64,000 bases of DNA from Halorhabdus rudnickae (lineage in GTDB: Archaea > Halobacteriota > Halobacteria > Halobacteriales > Haloarculaceae), in NCBI RefSeq assembly GCF_900880625.1, contig NZ_CAAHFB010000001.1:1364001-1428000 (forward strand), given 5' to 3'. Both the position numbers and the translations under genes were made by a program. Within the stretch, counting starts at the first letter, position 1, and each line of letters begins with the position of its first letter. Below, piece by piece: positions 27,025 to 36,014 of the stretch. The notes under the pieces were generated by a model. It worked only from the letters and a program-made list of their open reading frames with translations. It was not told the origin of the DNA and did not search any database.

Positions 27025-28167
27025 ATGCGTGTCGCCATCTTCGGCGGAGGGTATGCCGGCGTCAGTGTCACCCGTCGGCTGGAACGATCGCTGTCGTCCG
27101 ACGACGAGTTGCTCGTCGTCGACGAATCGGGGACTCACATCGTCCGTCACCTGCTCCATCGGTCGATCCGCCGTCCCGAGGTCCTGGGGGACCTCACGCT
27201 GTCGCTGGAGGAACTGTTCGATCGGGCGACCGTCCGAGAGGCCCGAGTCACCGACCTCGATGCCGAGACCGGTGTGGCGACGCTGGCCGACGGCGAGACG
27301 ATCGAGTACGATGTCGGGGCCGTGTGTATCGGTTCCGAACCGGCGTTTTACGGACTCGACGGCGTCGCCGACCACGCCGTCACACTCCACCGGCCCGGCG
27401 ACCCACAGACAGTCAGATCGGCGTTCCTCGAGTCGCTGTCGGACGACGGACGGGTAGTGGTCGGAGGCGGCGGACTCACAGGTGTCCAGGTAGCGGGCGA
27501 ACTCGCCGCGCTGGCTGGGGAACGTGGCGCTGCCGACCGTCTCGACATCCGGCTTCTCGAAGAGGCTGATTCGGTCCCGCCAGGCTACGACGATCGTCTC
27601 CAGGACGCCGTCCGCAAAGCGCTCGTCTCGGCCGGCGTCACCGTCGAGACCGGCGTCACGATCACCGGGGCAAGTGCAGACCGGATACAGGTCGCCGAGG
27701 GCGGCTCGATCGAGTACGACTGTTTCGTCTGGACCGGCGGGATCACGGGTTCGAGCGCGCTCGGTGACGAACGGCCCGACGTGCGAGCGAACCTACGGGT
27801 GGGAGAACGCACGTTCGCGCTGGGTGACGCAGTGCGGGTGATCGACGCCGACGGACGCGTCGTGCCGGCGACCGCCCAGGCGGCGACCGGACAGGCTTCG
27901 GTTGCGGCCCGGAACGTGGCGACGATTCTCGAGCACCGCCGTTCGGGCAATGCGGACTTCGAGCCACGGCTAGAGCGCTATCGCTACGACGAGTCGGGAT
28001 GGACGATTAGCGTCGGCGACGACGCCGTCGCCAAAGTGGGGCCGAAAGTACTGACCGGGACGGCGGCAGTCGGGATGAAGACACTCGTCGGCGCCGAACA
28101 CCTCTCGCGTATCGGTGCCGTCCGTGAGGCCGTCGAACACGTCAAAGAGGCCCTCACAGAAGCGTAA
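27025..28167 (+). CDS. FAD-dependent NADH dehydrogenase-like (type II) oxidoreductase
   Basis: A 380-residue flavoprotein with two Rossmann motifs: the FAD loop at the start (VAIFGGGYAGVSV) and the NAD(P) loop at about residues 140-150 (VVVGGGGLTGVQVAGEL). FALGDAVRV is the second FAD contact. This is the type II NADH dehydrogenase layout, which passes electrons from NAD(P)H to quinone without pumping protons. The C-terminal helix is amphipathic and could touch the membrane. The ATG at 27025 precedes the FAD loop directly; an in-frame GTG/ATG upstream adds five residues. Confidence 0.82.
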   Translation: MRVAIFGGGYAGVSVTRRLERSLSSDDELLVVDESGTHIVRHLLHRSIRRPEVLGDLTLSLEELFDRATVREARVTDLDAETGVATLADGETIEYDVGAVCIGSEPAFYGLDGVADHAVTLHRPGDPQTVRSAFLESLSDDGRVVVGGGGLTGVQVAGELAALAGERGAADRLDIRLLEEADSVPPGYDDRLQDAVRKALVSAGVTVETGVTITGASADRIQVAEGGSIEYDCFVWTGGITGSSALGDERPDVRANLRVGERTFALGDAVRVIDADGRVVPATAQAATGQASVAARNVATILEHRRSGNADFEPRLERYRYDESGWTISVGDDAVAKVGPKVLTGTAAVGMKTLVGAEHLSRIGAVREAVEHVKEALTEA

Positions 28168-28180
28168 CCGACGAGGGACG

Positions 28181-29260
28181 CTACGCGTCTCCGTCGACGT
28201 CGAGTGCGAGTTCCGGCGTCGTCCAGATGACGAACTCGTCGTCGCGCTCGATGACGCCGTTGATGTACGGTTCCTGAATCGGTGACTCCTTGACCTCGCT
28301 CTCGGCGATCGGCGTCACCTGGTTGACCTCGTCGACGAGCCAGCCGATTGCGCCGTGATCGTCGAAGGTCTCCGCGTCGAAGACGACGATGAGTTGATCG
28401 TCGTCTGTGCGTTCCATCCCGATCGACGTCTTGGGATCGAGGATCGTCGTGATCTGCCCGCGAAGGTCGACCACGCCGCTGACGTAGTCCGGGGTGTTGG
28501 GGACGCGGGTAACTGTTTCCTCGCGGACGATCTCCTCGACGTACTCGATATCCAGACAGTAGAGTTCCTCACCCAGACGGAACTCCAGAACGCGAGTCTC
28601 CGCTTCAGTGGATTGGTCGACCTCCGCGTCCGCGACCGTCGCTCCGGCCGGTGTGGCTGTCTCTTCCTGTGAATCCGCGGGTGAGTCGGCCGTAGTCGTG
28701 GCGGATGCCGTCTCTGCAGCCGCGCTGTCGGCCTCCGCCGAGACATCGCCATCCCCCTCGAACTCGCTCGCAGCCGCGGCGGCCGCCTGGGCAGCGGCGA
28801 GGGCGCTGTCCTCCACGCCGTCGCCATCCGACGGGGCTACCGTCTCCGAGGGTTCGGCGTCATCATCCAGCTCCGAGTCGCCCTCCCCGGGTGCCGGTGT
28901 CCCTTGACCGGCATCTTCGGCCTCCTCACTGGTCGCGCTGTCCGGTTCGCCAGCAGCCGTCTCTCCGTCGCCGTCGTCACTGCCCTCACTCGCGTTGGTC
29001 TGTCGATCGTCTGGGTCGCGCTCGGCGGCCTCGTCGCTTGCGCTGGACGCACCAGCGTCGTCGCTCTGGACCGGCCCGTCGCCACCGTCCGCGGACGGTT
29101 CGCTCCCGTCGGAAACAGTCGCATCGGCGGAGTTACTCTCCTCGTCAGGGGCGCCGTCGGACGCGTCACGATCGTCCCCATTCCCGCGACCGCGCGTTCC
29201 CTCCCGTAAGTCTCGGATTCGGCGCGCACGATCCATCCGTTCGTCCTCGTCGTCGCTCAT
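28181..29260 (-). CDS. cheW: CheW-like chemotaxis coupling protein with long acidic N-terminus
   Basis: A 359-residue protein. Residues 1-215 are a low-complexity Asp/Glu/Ser/Ala region; residues 220-352 are a CheW domain (VLEFRLGEELYCLDIEYVEEIV, VSGVVDLRGQITTILDPKTSIG). CheW bridges transducers and the CheA kinase in polar arrays. Typical archaeal CheW proteins are about 140-180 residues, so the long tail is unusual; it may be a spacer or a docking site for the partner ParA. Its ATG overlaps the parA stop, so it is the second gene of that transcript. Confidence 0.85.
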   Translation of the reverse strand: MSDDEDERMDRARRIRDLREGTRGRGNGDDRDASDGAPDEESNSADATVSDGSEPSADGGDGPVQSDDAGASSASDEAAERDPDDRQTNASEGSDDGDGETAAGEPDSATSEEAEDAGQGTPAPGEGDSELDDDAEPSETVAPSDGDGVEDSALAAAQAAAAAASEFEGDGDVSAEADSAAAETASATTTADSPADSQEETATPAGATVADAEVDQSTEAETRVLEFRLGEELYCLDIEYVEEIVREETVTRVPNTPDYVSGVVDLRGQITTILDPKTSIGMERTDDDQLIVVFDAETFDDHGAIGWLVDEVNQVTPIAESEVKESPIQEPYINGVIERDDEFVIWTTPELALDVDGDA

Positions 29261-30168
29261 GCTGTCACCTCAGGGGCAGTCGTCTCGAAGTGTGTCTCGA
29301 AGTGCTCGGCGATGCTGAGAAAGACGTCTTCCATGTCCACGCGTTTCTCGTAGGCGAAGATAGATGTACCGGCCGAGAAAGCCCGCTGGAGGGCAACGCG
29401 CTTGCGCACTTCCCAGACAGGGTAGTCGGCGAACACCTCCTCGAGCCACGAAAGCATCGTGGCGTCCTCGTTGGTCTGTTCGACCCGGTTTGCCACCACA
29501 CCCACGGTGTCGACGGTGATGTCGAGTTGCCCCTCCAGGGCGGCGATCTGATCGATCAACAGTTCGATCGCCCGCTCGGAGGTCGCCTCCGTCAACGCTG
29601 GCACGAGAACGTTCTGAGCCGCAAAAATGGCTGTGTCGGTGAGTTTCCCGTAAAACGGGGGCGAGTCGATTATCACGAAGTCGTACTCGCCATCGAGTTC
29701 AGCCAGCGCCAGCGCGAGAGTATCAAGCGCGTGCTCGCCGGTAACCCCGTCGGGAGTGACGTTGATCGCCAGGTCGCCCAACGCGTCAGGATCGACGGCC
29801 ACCGAGTCGTCGGTCTTCGTCCAGGCCAGCAAGTCGGCGATCGTCAGTTCGTGTTCGGCCTGCAGCAGGTCGATAGAACTCGGCAGAACGTCCATCTCCT
29901 CGTGTTCGACGATCAGATCACCGACGTTCGCCCGGGCCTGGTGATCGGTCAACACGTCGAACAGCGTCGGCGGCTCGGCGTCGTAGGCGTCGAGAAGACC
30001 GAGCCCTTCCGTCGCGTTGCCCTGCGGATCCACGTCGACGAACAGGACATCGTGTCCCCGTTCGTTGAGCGCCCCCGCGACGTTGATCGCGATGGTCGTC
30101 TTGCCCGTTCCGCCCTTCGCGTTGGTCACACAAACCGTGGGCGGACGGGCCGCTGTCTCGCTGTTCAT
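29257..30168 (-). CDS. parA: ParA/MinD-type ATPase, probably positioning chemosensory arrays
   Basis: A 303-residue ATPase with the deviant Walker A KGGTGKTT (about residues 16-23), switch I in VDVDPQGNATEGLG, and Walker B in YDFVIIDSPPF. ParA proteins form ATP-dependent gradients on DNA or membranes to position cargo. Overlap with cheW suggests the cargo is a chemosensory array, as for bacterial ParC; this is inference. The frame runs to 30198, but the TATA-like box at 30201-30212 lies about 38 bases from the ATG at 30168, which supports that start. Confidence 0.82.
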   Translation of the reverse strand: MNSETAARPPTVCVTNAKGGTGKTTIAINVAGALNERGHDVLFVDVDPQGNATEGLGLLDAYDAEPPTLFDVLTDHQARANVGDLIVEHEEMDVLPSSIDLLQAEHELTIADLLAWTKTDDSVAVDPDALGDLAINVTPDGVTGEHALDTLALALAELDGEYDFVIIDSPPFYGKLTDTAIFAAQNVLVPALTEATSERAIELLIDQIAALEGQLDITVDTVGVVANRVEQTNEDATMLSWLEEVFADYPVWEVRKRVALQRAFSAGTSIFAYEKRVDMEDVFLSIAEHFETHFETTAPEVTA

Positions 30169-30200
30169 TCTCGGATGGGCGAACATCGGGTTCGACAACT

Positions 30201-30212
30201 AATAAAAATACG
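30201..30212 (-). promoter_or_regulatory. TATA-like box for parA-cheW
   Basis: The AT run AATAAAAATACG at 30201-30212 reads as a TATA-like box on the minus strand. It is about 38 bases before the chosen parA start, which would leave a leader of roughly 10 bases. It stands out from GC-rich surroundings. Confidence 0.5.
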
Positions 30213-30367
30213 CTCGCGGGTATCAAATGCTGAAATCGGGTGACGTCGGTGCGGTGGCCGGGAAACGGACAGCGGCCGGATTCGACGGCTTCGGGCCGTC
30301 AGACGTGCGTCCGACCGTACTGCAACATTTAACATAGAGTGGCCGTAACGTTTCGGTAGGGACGACT

Positions 30368-30868
30368 ATGACGATCAATCCGAAGGATTACGACCTCGAC
30401 GAACTCCGGAAGATGGCCCGCGAGCGCGGCGGCGCCACGATCCCGGTCGGCGACGAGGACGTCGAGGCGGAGACGCCGACGTCCGGGCTGGAAACCGGGG
30501 GTCTCGGCGGCGACATCCTCGGCGACGATGGGTACCGGTCCCAGCTCTACCGGCAGTTGCTTCCCATGGAGAGCATGGTCGGTGGCGAACTGGAGAAGCC
30601 GTACCTGCGTGGGCTCCCAGAGAGCTATGCTGGCGAACTCGTCGTCTTCGAGTGGCTGGCCTTCCTGCTGGAGACGGCCGGGTTCCGTGGGGCCAACGAG
30701 GCCATCGACTACTACGCCGATGTCGGCTGGATCACCGACGACGTCAGCGACGACCTGGAGGACTACTTGCTCGGCCTCGACGAGAAAGCAGGAGACGGCG
30801 AGGATCTCTCGATCGACGACCATCTGTTGAGCCTGGTCCACATCGCGAAACTCACGTCGATGCAGTGA
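30368..30868 (+). CDS. Archaellum accessory protein with FlaD/FlaE (ArlD/E) domain
   Basis: A 166-residue protein whose residues 65-160 match the FlaD/E accessory domain: KPYLRGLPESYAGELVVFEWLAFLLE, then YYADVGWITDDVSDDLEDYLLGL. In archaella this domain is part of the cytosolic ring that links the motor to chemotaxis. The first 60 residues are a flexible acidic/Gly-rich segment. Here the gene is not in an archaellum operon but stands next to ParA-CheW and a salactin-like actin, which hints at polar organisation. Confidence 0.8.
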   Translation: MTINPKDYDLDELRKMARERGGATIPVGDEDVEAETPTSGLETGGLGGDILGDDGYRSQLYRQLLPMESMVGGELEKPYLRGLPESYAGELVVFEWLAFLLETAGFRGANEAIDYYADVGWITDDVSDDLEDYLLGLDEKAGDGEDLSIDDHLLSLVHIAKLTSMQ

Positions 30869-30960
30869 CTGGGACGTCGAACCGCCCAGCCCGTCAACGA
30901 ACCGTGGTCGGCCAGCCCGTCGAGGTCCGCCGATATCAGGACTGAATTTTCGACACGTAG

Positions 30961-30969
30961 TTATATACT
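30961..30969 (+). promoter_or_regulatory. TATA box of the actin-like gene
   Basis: TTATATACT at 30961-30969 is centred about 29 bases before the ATG at 30994, the spacing expected for a leaderless or nearly leaderless haloarchaeal transcript. Confidence 0.55.
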
Positions 30970-30993
30970 GCCGCGGAGACAAGCCGCCACCGT

Positions 30994-32148
30994 ATGAGTG
31001 TCGACGACGCTGAAACAGACGACGAGCGTGACCCAGCGGACGAGGAGGAAGCGGCCACGGCCGAAGAGTCTGCCGAGGAACCCAACGACACCGAGGCCGA
31101 TAGCGAGGCGGACACGGAACCGTCCGGGGATCCGATCCCGGTCGGCGTCAAGCTCGGCTCGACCAGGACCGTCCTGGCGATGCCGGGCGCGGACGGCGAC
31201 CTGGAGACCGTCCGGACGCTGACCTGTCTGGCGACCTACGAGGACGCGATCAGCGGCGAGGAGCAGGTTATCTTTGGTGAAGACGCCGCTGAACAGTACC
31301 CTGACCGCGTTCAGTTCACGCTGCGCTCGGGCCTCCCCGAGGACGAGGCGGGTGCAGATCTCACCCGTCGGTTCTTCCAGTCGGTCATCGAGGCCAACGA
31401 TGTGCCCGCGAACAGCGGCGTCGTCTACGCCATCCCGACCATCGAGAACGAGCGGGGGCTGGCCAACCTCCAGTCGGTCGTCGAGGAAAGCGGGATCGGC
31501 GAGGACTTCATCCAGAGCTATCCCGAATCGCTGTGTGGTGCGATCCCCGCGTTCGGCGACGACCTCGAGGCCATCAACGAGATTTTCCTCGCGGTAAACA
31601 TGGGCTCGACCAACCTCGAGGCCTCCGCGTACCGCCGTGGCGAACAACTCGCACCCTTCACGACTGGTGCCGTTACGGGCAACGAGATCGACCGACGGAT
31701 CGCAAACTACGTCGAGGCCGAAACGCAGGGGCGAGTCAACATCGACGCCCAGACGGCCCGCGAGTACAAGGAACAACACGCTGATTTCCAGAACTTCGAG
31801 CCGTTTACGGACGTGATCCAGCAGCCCGGCGGCGGCGCCCACGAGTTCACGATCGAACGCTCCGTTATGGACGCCGTCGACGAGTACGTCGACGAGGTCG
31901 TCGAAGAGTTCGCCAACACGTTCCTGCCCGAACTCGCCAACGACCACATGAAGGTCTACCAACTCGCCCTGGACCAACCGATCGTGCTCACCGGCGGCAT
32001 GGCCTGCATCCCGGGCATCGTCGACGAGTTTTCCGAGCGAGCCAGCGAGGCACTCAACCGTGACGTCGAAGCGATCGCCCCGCCGGAACCGGATCTGGCC
32101 GCGACGATCGGTGCCCAACGCATCGCCGCAAGATCGACCGAGAACTGA
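30994..32148 (+). CDS. Actin/MreB-fold ATPase, salactin-like
   Basis: A 384-residue protein. After 46 acidic residues comes an actin-type core: phosphate-1 loop region VGVKLGSTRTVLAMPG, phosphate-2 region VNMGSTNLEASAYRRG, and the adenosine motif LTGGMACIPGIVDEF near residue 335. Proteins of this kind in haloarchaea include salactin, a polar filament-forming actin of Halobacterium involved in chromosome partitioning. I infer relatedness from the fold and acidic N-terminus; a generic MreB/Hsp70-like ATPase is the alternative. A TATA box at 30961 fits a nearly leaderless transcript. Confidence 0.7.
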   Translation: MSVDDAETDDERDPADEEEAATAEESAEEPNDTEADSEADTEPSGDPIPVGVKLGSTRTVLAMPGADGDLETVRTLTCLATYEDAISGEEQVIFGEDAAEQYPDRVQFTLRSGLPEDEAGADLTRRFFQSVIEANDVPANSGVVYAIPTIENERGLANLQSVVEESGIGEDFIQSYPESLCGAIPAFGDDLEAINEIFLAVNMGSTNLEASAYRRGEQLAPFTTGAVTGNEIDRRIANYVEAETQGRVNIDAQTAREYKEQHADFQNFEPFTDVIQQPGGGAHEFTIERSVMDAVDEYVDEVVEEFANTFLPELANDHMKVYQLALDQPIVLTGGMACIPGIVDEFSERASEALNRDVEAIAPPEPDLAATIGAQRIAARSTEN

Positions 32149-32686
32149 GACGGATCTCCGACTGGTTTTCAGCCCCCGCAGGCGGTCGTGCGATCACTGT
32201 GATCTTACCATTATATCTCTACGCTCGTGACCACAAGATAGATCTTCCCTCTCCCATGCAGGGAACCGCCTCGGGGTCAAGCCCCGAGGCACTCGGCCTG
32301 CTCCGCCTGTAGAGCGTCCGTTCTATCGCCGGTCGGCCCCGTCCGTCCAGCACGAAAGCCACTGTTCGATCCGTGGCTGATCGTCAAGCCCGTCGTCTGG
32401 ATGTGGCCGGTCAAGTGAACGACAGTCGGCCGCCGAGTCGGTCCGGAACGCCCCGTCCGACCGGGGTGTCCGTCCGGGGCCCAGTTCCGTCGGGAGCGAC
32501 AGTACGAGCCGTGGCATTACACCCGTATTCCGACAACACCCACGTAAATGGCTGTCAGACAGCCGTCCGTCGGTCAGCCGACGTGCCGGCCTGTGCGGCA
32601 ACGAGCACCGTCCGAGTAACTGCTGAGACGGCACAATCGATGTCTTCACTGACGGAAAAGCCACCCGTAGAACCATTACACGGCAG
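32149..32686. other. 538-base gap with one strong hairpin
   Basis: No gene can be supported here: frames on either strand have no domain or typical acidic composition. The clearest structure is a hairpin at 32268-32290 with 9-bp GC-rich arms and a TCAAG loop, about 120 bases past the actin-like gene. It could be a terminator, or the end of a lost IS200/IS605-type element, whose termini often form such hairpins. The stretch around 32640-32700 becomes AT-richer and probably holds the promoter of the next gene. Confidence 0.5.
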
Positions 32687-32701
32687 ATGGAATACCTTGA
32701 T

Positions 32702-34648
32702 ATGACGGCCGACGACGGGGGCATCGTCGACGACGCGCTCCTGACGGAGACCGGAAGCGGCGGATTGCTGGGGGAGGGATACCTCGCCGAGCGACCACTG
32801 GAAACGTATCTCGACGCCGCTGAACAGCCGCGGATGGCCTTCGCAAGTGGCCATCGGGGCATCGTCCAGGAAACGGACGGGACGGAGACGGTACATAGCC
32901 CCGGCTCGGGCTACCGAGCACTCCTCGCGCTCACGGGCCGACGAGCGGTGATGGTCGTCGGTGACGGCGACGGCGACCGGTCGTTCGAGGTATCGTTCGA
33001 CGCTGTCGAAGACGTCGAATCCGAGACGGGATTCCGTCGCTCTCGAGTGACCCTCCGGACCGAAAGCGGAGTTACTTGGCACTGTTATCCGGAGACAGTC
33101 GACGCCGAAGACGTCGCGTCGTATATCGAGACGGCTGCCGACGCCTGGGCACGGTTCGAAGCCCACCTCACGAAAGCCCGAGACGCTGTTTCAGCGGCCG
33201 AGAGCGCCAGAACGACCGAGGACATCGAAACCGCAAAGGAAGCCTGCGAACGGGCCCAGACGGCCCTCTCGACCGCCCGGGACGTCCAGGAGACGTTCGA
33301 TGATTCCGTCCCGGCCATGGAACAGCGGTTGACGTCAGTACGAGAGGCATGGCTCGAGGAACAGCAAGACCTGGTCCGCGATCGCGCCAGATCACACGTC
33401 AAACGAGCCGAGCGACGCTGGCACGAAGGGGCCTACGAACAGGCGGCCGACGGCTACGAACGTGCACAGGGACTACTCGAGTCGGTACTCGAGGGAGACC
33501 TTCCGGAGAAGATGGCAACACCGGTCAGGGAGGATCTCGCCGCTATCGAACGGGACCTCGAACGGCTTGGGCAGGCACCGATCCGTCGAGCACTCGCGAC
33601 CGAGCGGGCCGCCGAACGGGCCGAGAACCCCGAAGTGGCGATCGACCACTGGCGGGACGCCCACGAGCAGTTCCGGACAGTACTCGAACTGGACTGGGGG
33701 CGCGAACAGTCTCGCTTCGACGGCGAGTCCGAGGGTATCCGAGACCACCTCGAAACGGCCGTTTCCGGATTATTGACGGCCCGAAAACACGCAGCCGACC
33801 AGCGGTGTCAAGAGGCGAACCGCCGTCTGGAGGAAGGACAGGTCGAGGCGGCACGCGCCGCGTTCGCCGACGCCGTCGACCACCTGGAGGCGGCGATTTC
33901 GACGGCACAGCAACTCGCCCCGTCGGCGGTCGACGCACTCTGCGACCGGCTCTCGGACGTCGAATCCCGAATCGACTCGCTCGGGGACGACGAACGGGAC
34001 TCGGTCGACGACCCGGAAACCGAAGACGGTGGCGGCCAGACAGACGCCGACGAAGTTTCGAAACCCGAGGCCAGTGACGGCGAGGAGGCCACCAACGAAT
34101 CGGACGCCAAGCCAGAGGACAACGCCGACGAAACAGACGTCGATGGGGCTGCAACGCTCGAAAGTTCCCATTACACCGTCGAGTCCGGGAACGGGGACCA
34201 ACCCGCCGACGAAGCGGCGGTTCGGGGACCGCCCGGTAGGACCGAAGAGACAACCAAATCCACTGTCGACGAGGCGGTGCTGGAAACGGCCGTTGACATC
34301 TGGAAGGTGCTTGGGTGGTCGGTCGAACGGATCGACGACGATACGGCCGACGGTATCGCCAGGCGGCCGGACGAATCGCGTCCGATACTCCTGTCTGTTC
34401 GGTGTCAGAACGCGCCGCTCGGGGCCAGGGACGTTCGTCGACTCGACAGCGTGGCCAAAGAGCGCAGTGACGATCCCACGCCGGTACTGGTGACGACCGA
34501 TCCGGTCGATCCGTCGGCATTCGAGACGGCGATGATCCGGCGTATCACGCTGATTGACGCCGCTCGACTCGACGAATTGGCTCGCTCGACCGGTGTAGAT
34601 TCCGCGATCGACGTCGACAGCGTCCCCGAAGGTCACTCACAAGGGTGA
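32702..34648 (+). CDS. PH-like domain/coiled-coil protein with C-terminal nuclease-like fold
   Basis: A 648-residue protein. Residues 1-135 look like a bacterial PH-type domain (YRALLALTGRRAVMVVGDGDGDR, then VTLRTESGVTWHCYPE). Residues 145-420 are long helices rich in Ala, Glu and Arg, probably coiled coils. A 100-residue acidic linker follows. The last 130 residues (VLGWSVERIDDDTADGIARR, PILLSVRCQ, PVLVTTD) resemble the Mrr/RecB-like restriction nuclease core, but the Q-x-K motif is replaced by SVRC, so catalysis may be lost. Function unknown; a scaffold or sensor is possible. An in-frame ATG at 32687 adds five residues. Confidence 0.7.
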   Translation: MTADDGGIVDDALLTETGSGGLLGEGYLAERPLETYLDAAEQPRMAFASGHRGIVQETDGTETVHSPGSGYRALLALTGRRAVMVVGDGDGDRSFEVSFDAVEDVESETGFRRSRVTLRTESGVTWHCYPETVDAEDVASYIETAADAWARFEAHLTKARDAVSAAESARTTEDIETAKEACERAQTALSTARDVQETFDDSVPAMEQRLTSVREAWLEEQQDLVRDRARSHVKRAERRWHEGAYEQAADGYERAQGLLESVLEGDLPEKMATPVREDLAAIERDLERLGQAPIRRALATERAAERAENPEVAIDHWRDAHEQFRTVLELDWGREQSRFDGESEGIRDHLETAVSGLLTARKHAADQRCQEANRRLEEGQVEAARAAFADAVDHLEAAISTAQQLAPSAVDALCDRLSDVESRIDSLGDDERDSVDDPETEDGGGQTDADEVSKPEASDGEEATNESDAKPEDNADETDVDGAATLESSHYTVESGNGDQPADEAAVRGPPGRTEETTKSTVDEAVLETAVDIWKVLGWSVERIDDDTADGIARRPDESRPILLSVRCQNAPLGARDVRRLDSVAKERSDDPTPVLVTTDPVDPSAFETAMIRRITLIDAARLDELARSTGVDSAIDVDSVPEGHSQG

Positions 34649-34680
34649 ATCTTCAAGTCCACGTCGACCGACGTCGTCGT

Positions 34681-35145
34681 ATGGAAGACACGTCCGGTAT
34701 CGTCGCTCGCGAGGTCGCGTTCCTGAACCGGGCCGTCCAACTCGGGTTCGCAAGCGGCCGCGTGATCGCCGTTTCCTTCCCCGATTCACCGCCGGCAGAC
34801 GCCGACGACGAGCACCCGCTCCTCGAGGAGATCACCGCCTACTTCGAGGGCGAGGACATCGACTTCTCCGGTTGGGAAGTAGCGCTGACGATGCCGACCG
34901 ACCGTCGGGACGTGCTGGAGACGCTCCGGTCGATCCCCTACGGCGAGGGAGTCAGCGTCGAGCAACTCACACGAATGACACCGGGTCTCGATCCCGAACG
35001 CGGAGAAGATGTCTCGCTCGTTCGAACGTCCCTGGCCGAGAATCCTGTCCCCCTGCTGGTTCCCGACCATCGCGTGGCCGACGGACCGAGCGGAGCACCG
35101 CCGGCCGTCGAACAGCAACTGTGCTCGATCGAAGGGCTGGCATAG
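34681..35145 (+). CDS. Alkylguanine transferase (MGMT)-family homologue lacking the active cysteine
   Basis: A 154-residue protein. LRSIPYGEGVSVEQLTRMTPG and NPVPLLVPDHRV follow the DNA-binding domain of O6-alkylguanine-DNA alkyltransferase, where the active site is normally PCHRV. Here Asp replaces the Cys, so it cannot accept an alkyl group. Alkyltransferase-like (ATL) proteins with such replacements bind damaged DNA and recruit nucleotide excision repair; that role is possible here. The start at 34681 is the first ATG after a short gap; the frame also extends upstream from a GTG at 34645. Confidence 0.72.
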   Translation: MEDTSGIVAREVAFLNRAVQLGFASGRVIAVSFPDSPPADADDEHPLLEEITAYFEGEDIDFSGWEVALTMPTDRRDVLETLRSIPYGEGVSVEQLTRMTPGLDPERGEDVSLVRTSLAENPVPLLVPDHRVADGPSGAPPAVEQQLCSIEGLA

Positions 35146-35149
35146 GCGA

Positions 35150-36013
35150 TCAGCCGCCGATCGGATCGACGCCCAGTCCCTCCTGGACGAGGAACTCCGT
35201 CGCGTTGAGAACGTAGTGGGCGACGATCACGACCAGCAGACTCCCCGTGGAGACGTACACACCGGCCAGCGCGAGGCCGAGGAGACCAGTGACGAGTACA
35301 CCGGCCTGTCCCTGGATCCCGTGACAGAACCCGAAGGCGACCGAAGAGACGATCGCCAGCACCCACGGCGAGGTTCCCAGCCCGGCCGCGGGAACGCCGA
35401 TCGCCGCCGCCCGGAAGAGCAACTCCTCGCTGACGGCAACGATCGGTAGAGCGAACCCTAGCAGGGCGAGCCATCCCCCGGTCGTTTCAGGGGCTAGCAG
35501 TTCCCGGAGCCCCTCGTCGGTACCGAACCCGGCCGCCTCACTCAACGCCGTCATGACCTCGCTACCAAACCAGAGTACGACACCGACGACGAGGCCCGTC
35601 AAAACAGCCCGGAGACCCACGCTGGCAGGGGCGGCAGTGACGCCGAGCGCGTCGAGCGGAACGTCGAAGTACCACGCGCCAGCCGCCACGACGACCGCGA
35701 CTGTTCCCTGCGTGAGTGCGACGTTAGCCACCAGTGCGGCGGTCGATAGCGACTCCGCTGTCCCAGTGGTGGCATCCGGACGGTCAGTCGAACCGACCAC
35801 GGTGCCGTCGTCGAGTGATGACACCCCAACAGATTCGTCTTCGCTCGGAATCGTAGGCGAGTCGTCTGCTCCCCGACCGGCGGAGCCCGTCGATTCGGCG
35901 GAGTCCCGGAATTGCGGATCGGACTCGACCAGCCGCTGTGTGAGACGTGTCAACACCAGCAAAACGGAGATGAGCAGCGCGGTCAGGCCGACGAATCCGG
36001 CCCACCGGGTCAC
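35150..36013 (-). CDS. CPBP-family intramembrane metalloprotease
   Basis: A 287-residue membrane protein. The CPBP (Abi) signature is complete: SEELLFRAA (the Glu-Glu-x3-Arg motif), FGFCHGIQG and HYVLNATEF. Members are Rce1-like glutamate proteases that act inside the membrane, in prenyl-protein processing or other unknown roles. A soluble Ser/Asp-rich loop of about 60 residues separates the first helix from the rest. It is convergent with the MGMT-like gene (4 bases apart) and starts next to the lonB stop on the same strand, so it may be co-transcribed with lonB. Confidence 0.82.
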   Translation of the reverse strand: MTRWAGFVGLTALLISVLLVLTRLTQRLVESDPQFRDSAESTGSAGRGADDSPTIPSEDESVGVSSLDDGTVVGSTDRPDATTGTAESLSTAALVANVALTQGTVAVVVAAGAWYFDVPLDALGVTAAPASVGLRAVLTGLVVGVVLWFGSEVMTALSEAAGFGTDEGLRELLAPETTGGWLALLGFALPIVAVSEELLFRAAAIGVPAAGLGTSPWVLAIVSSVAFGFCHGIQGQAGVLVTGLLGLALAGVYVSTGSLLVVIVAHYVLNATEFLVQEGLGVDPIGG

Positions 36014-36014
36014 G

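Noticed and set aside
32323-32862. Overlapping frames of 110 and 179 codons in the gap before the PH-like gene
   Set aside because: Ser/Arg/Pro-rich with no domain; typical of noncoding GC-rich DNA.
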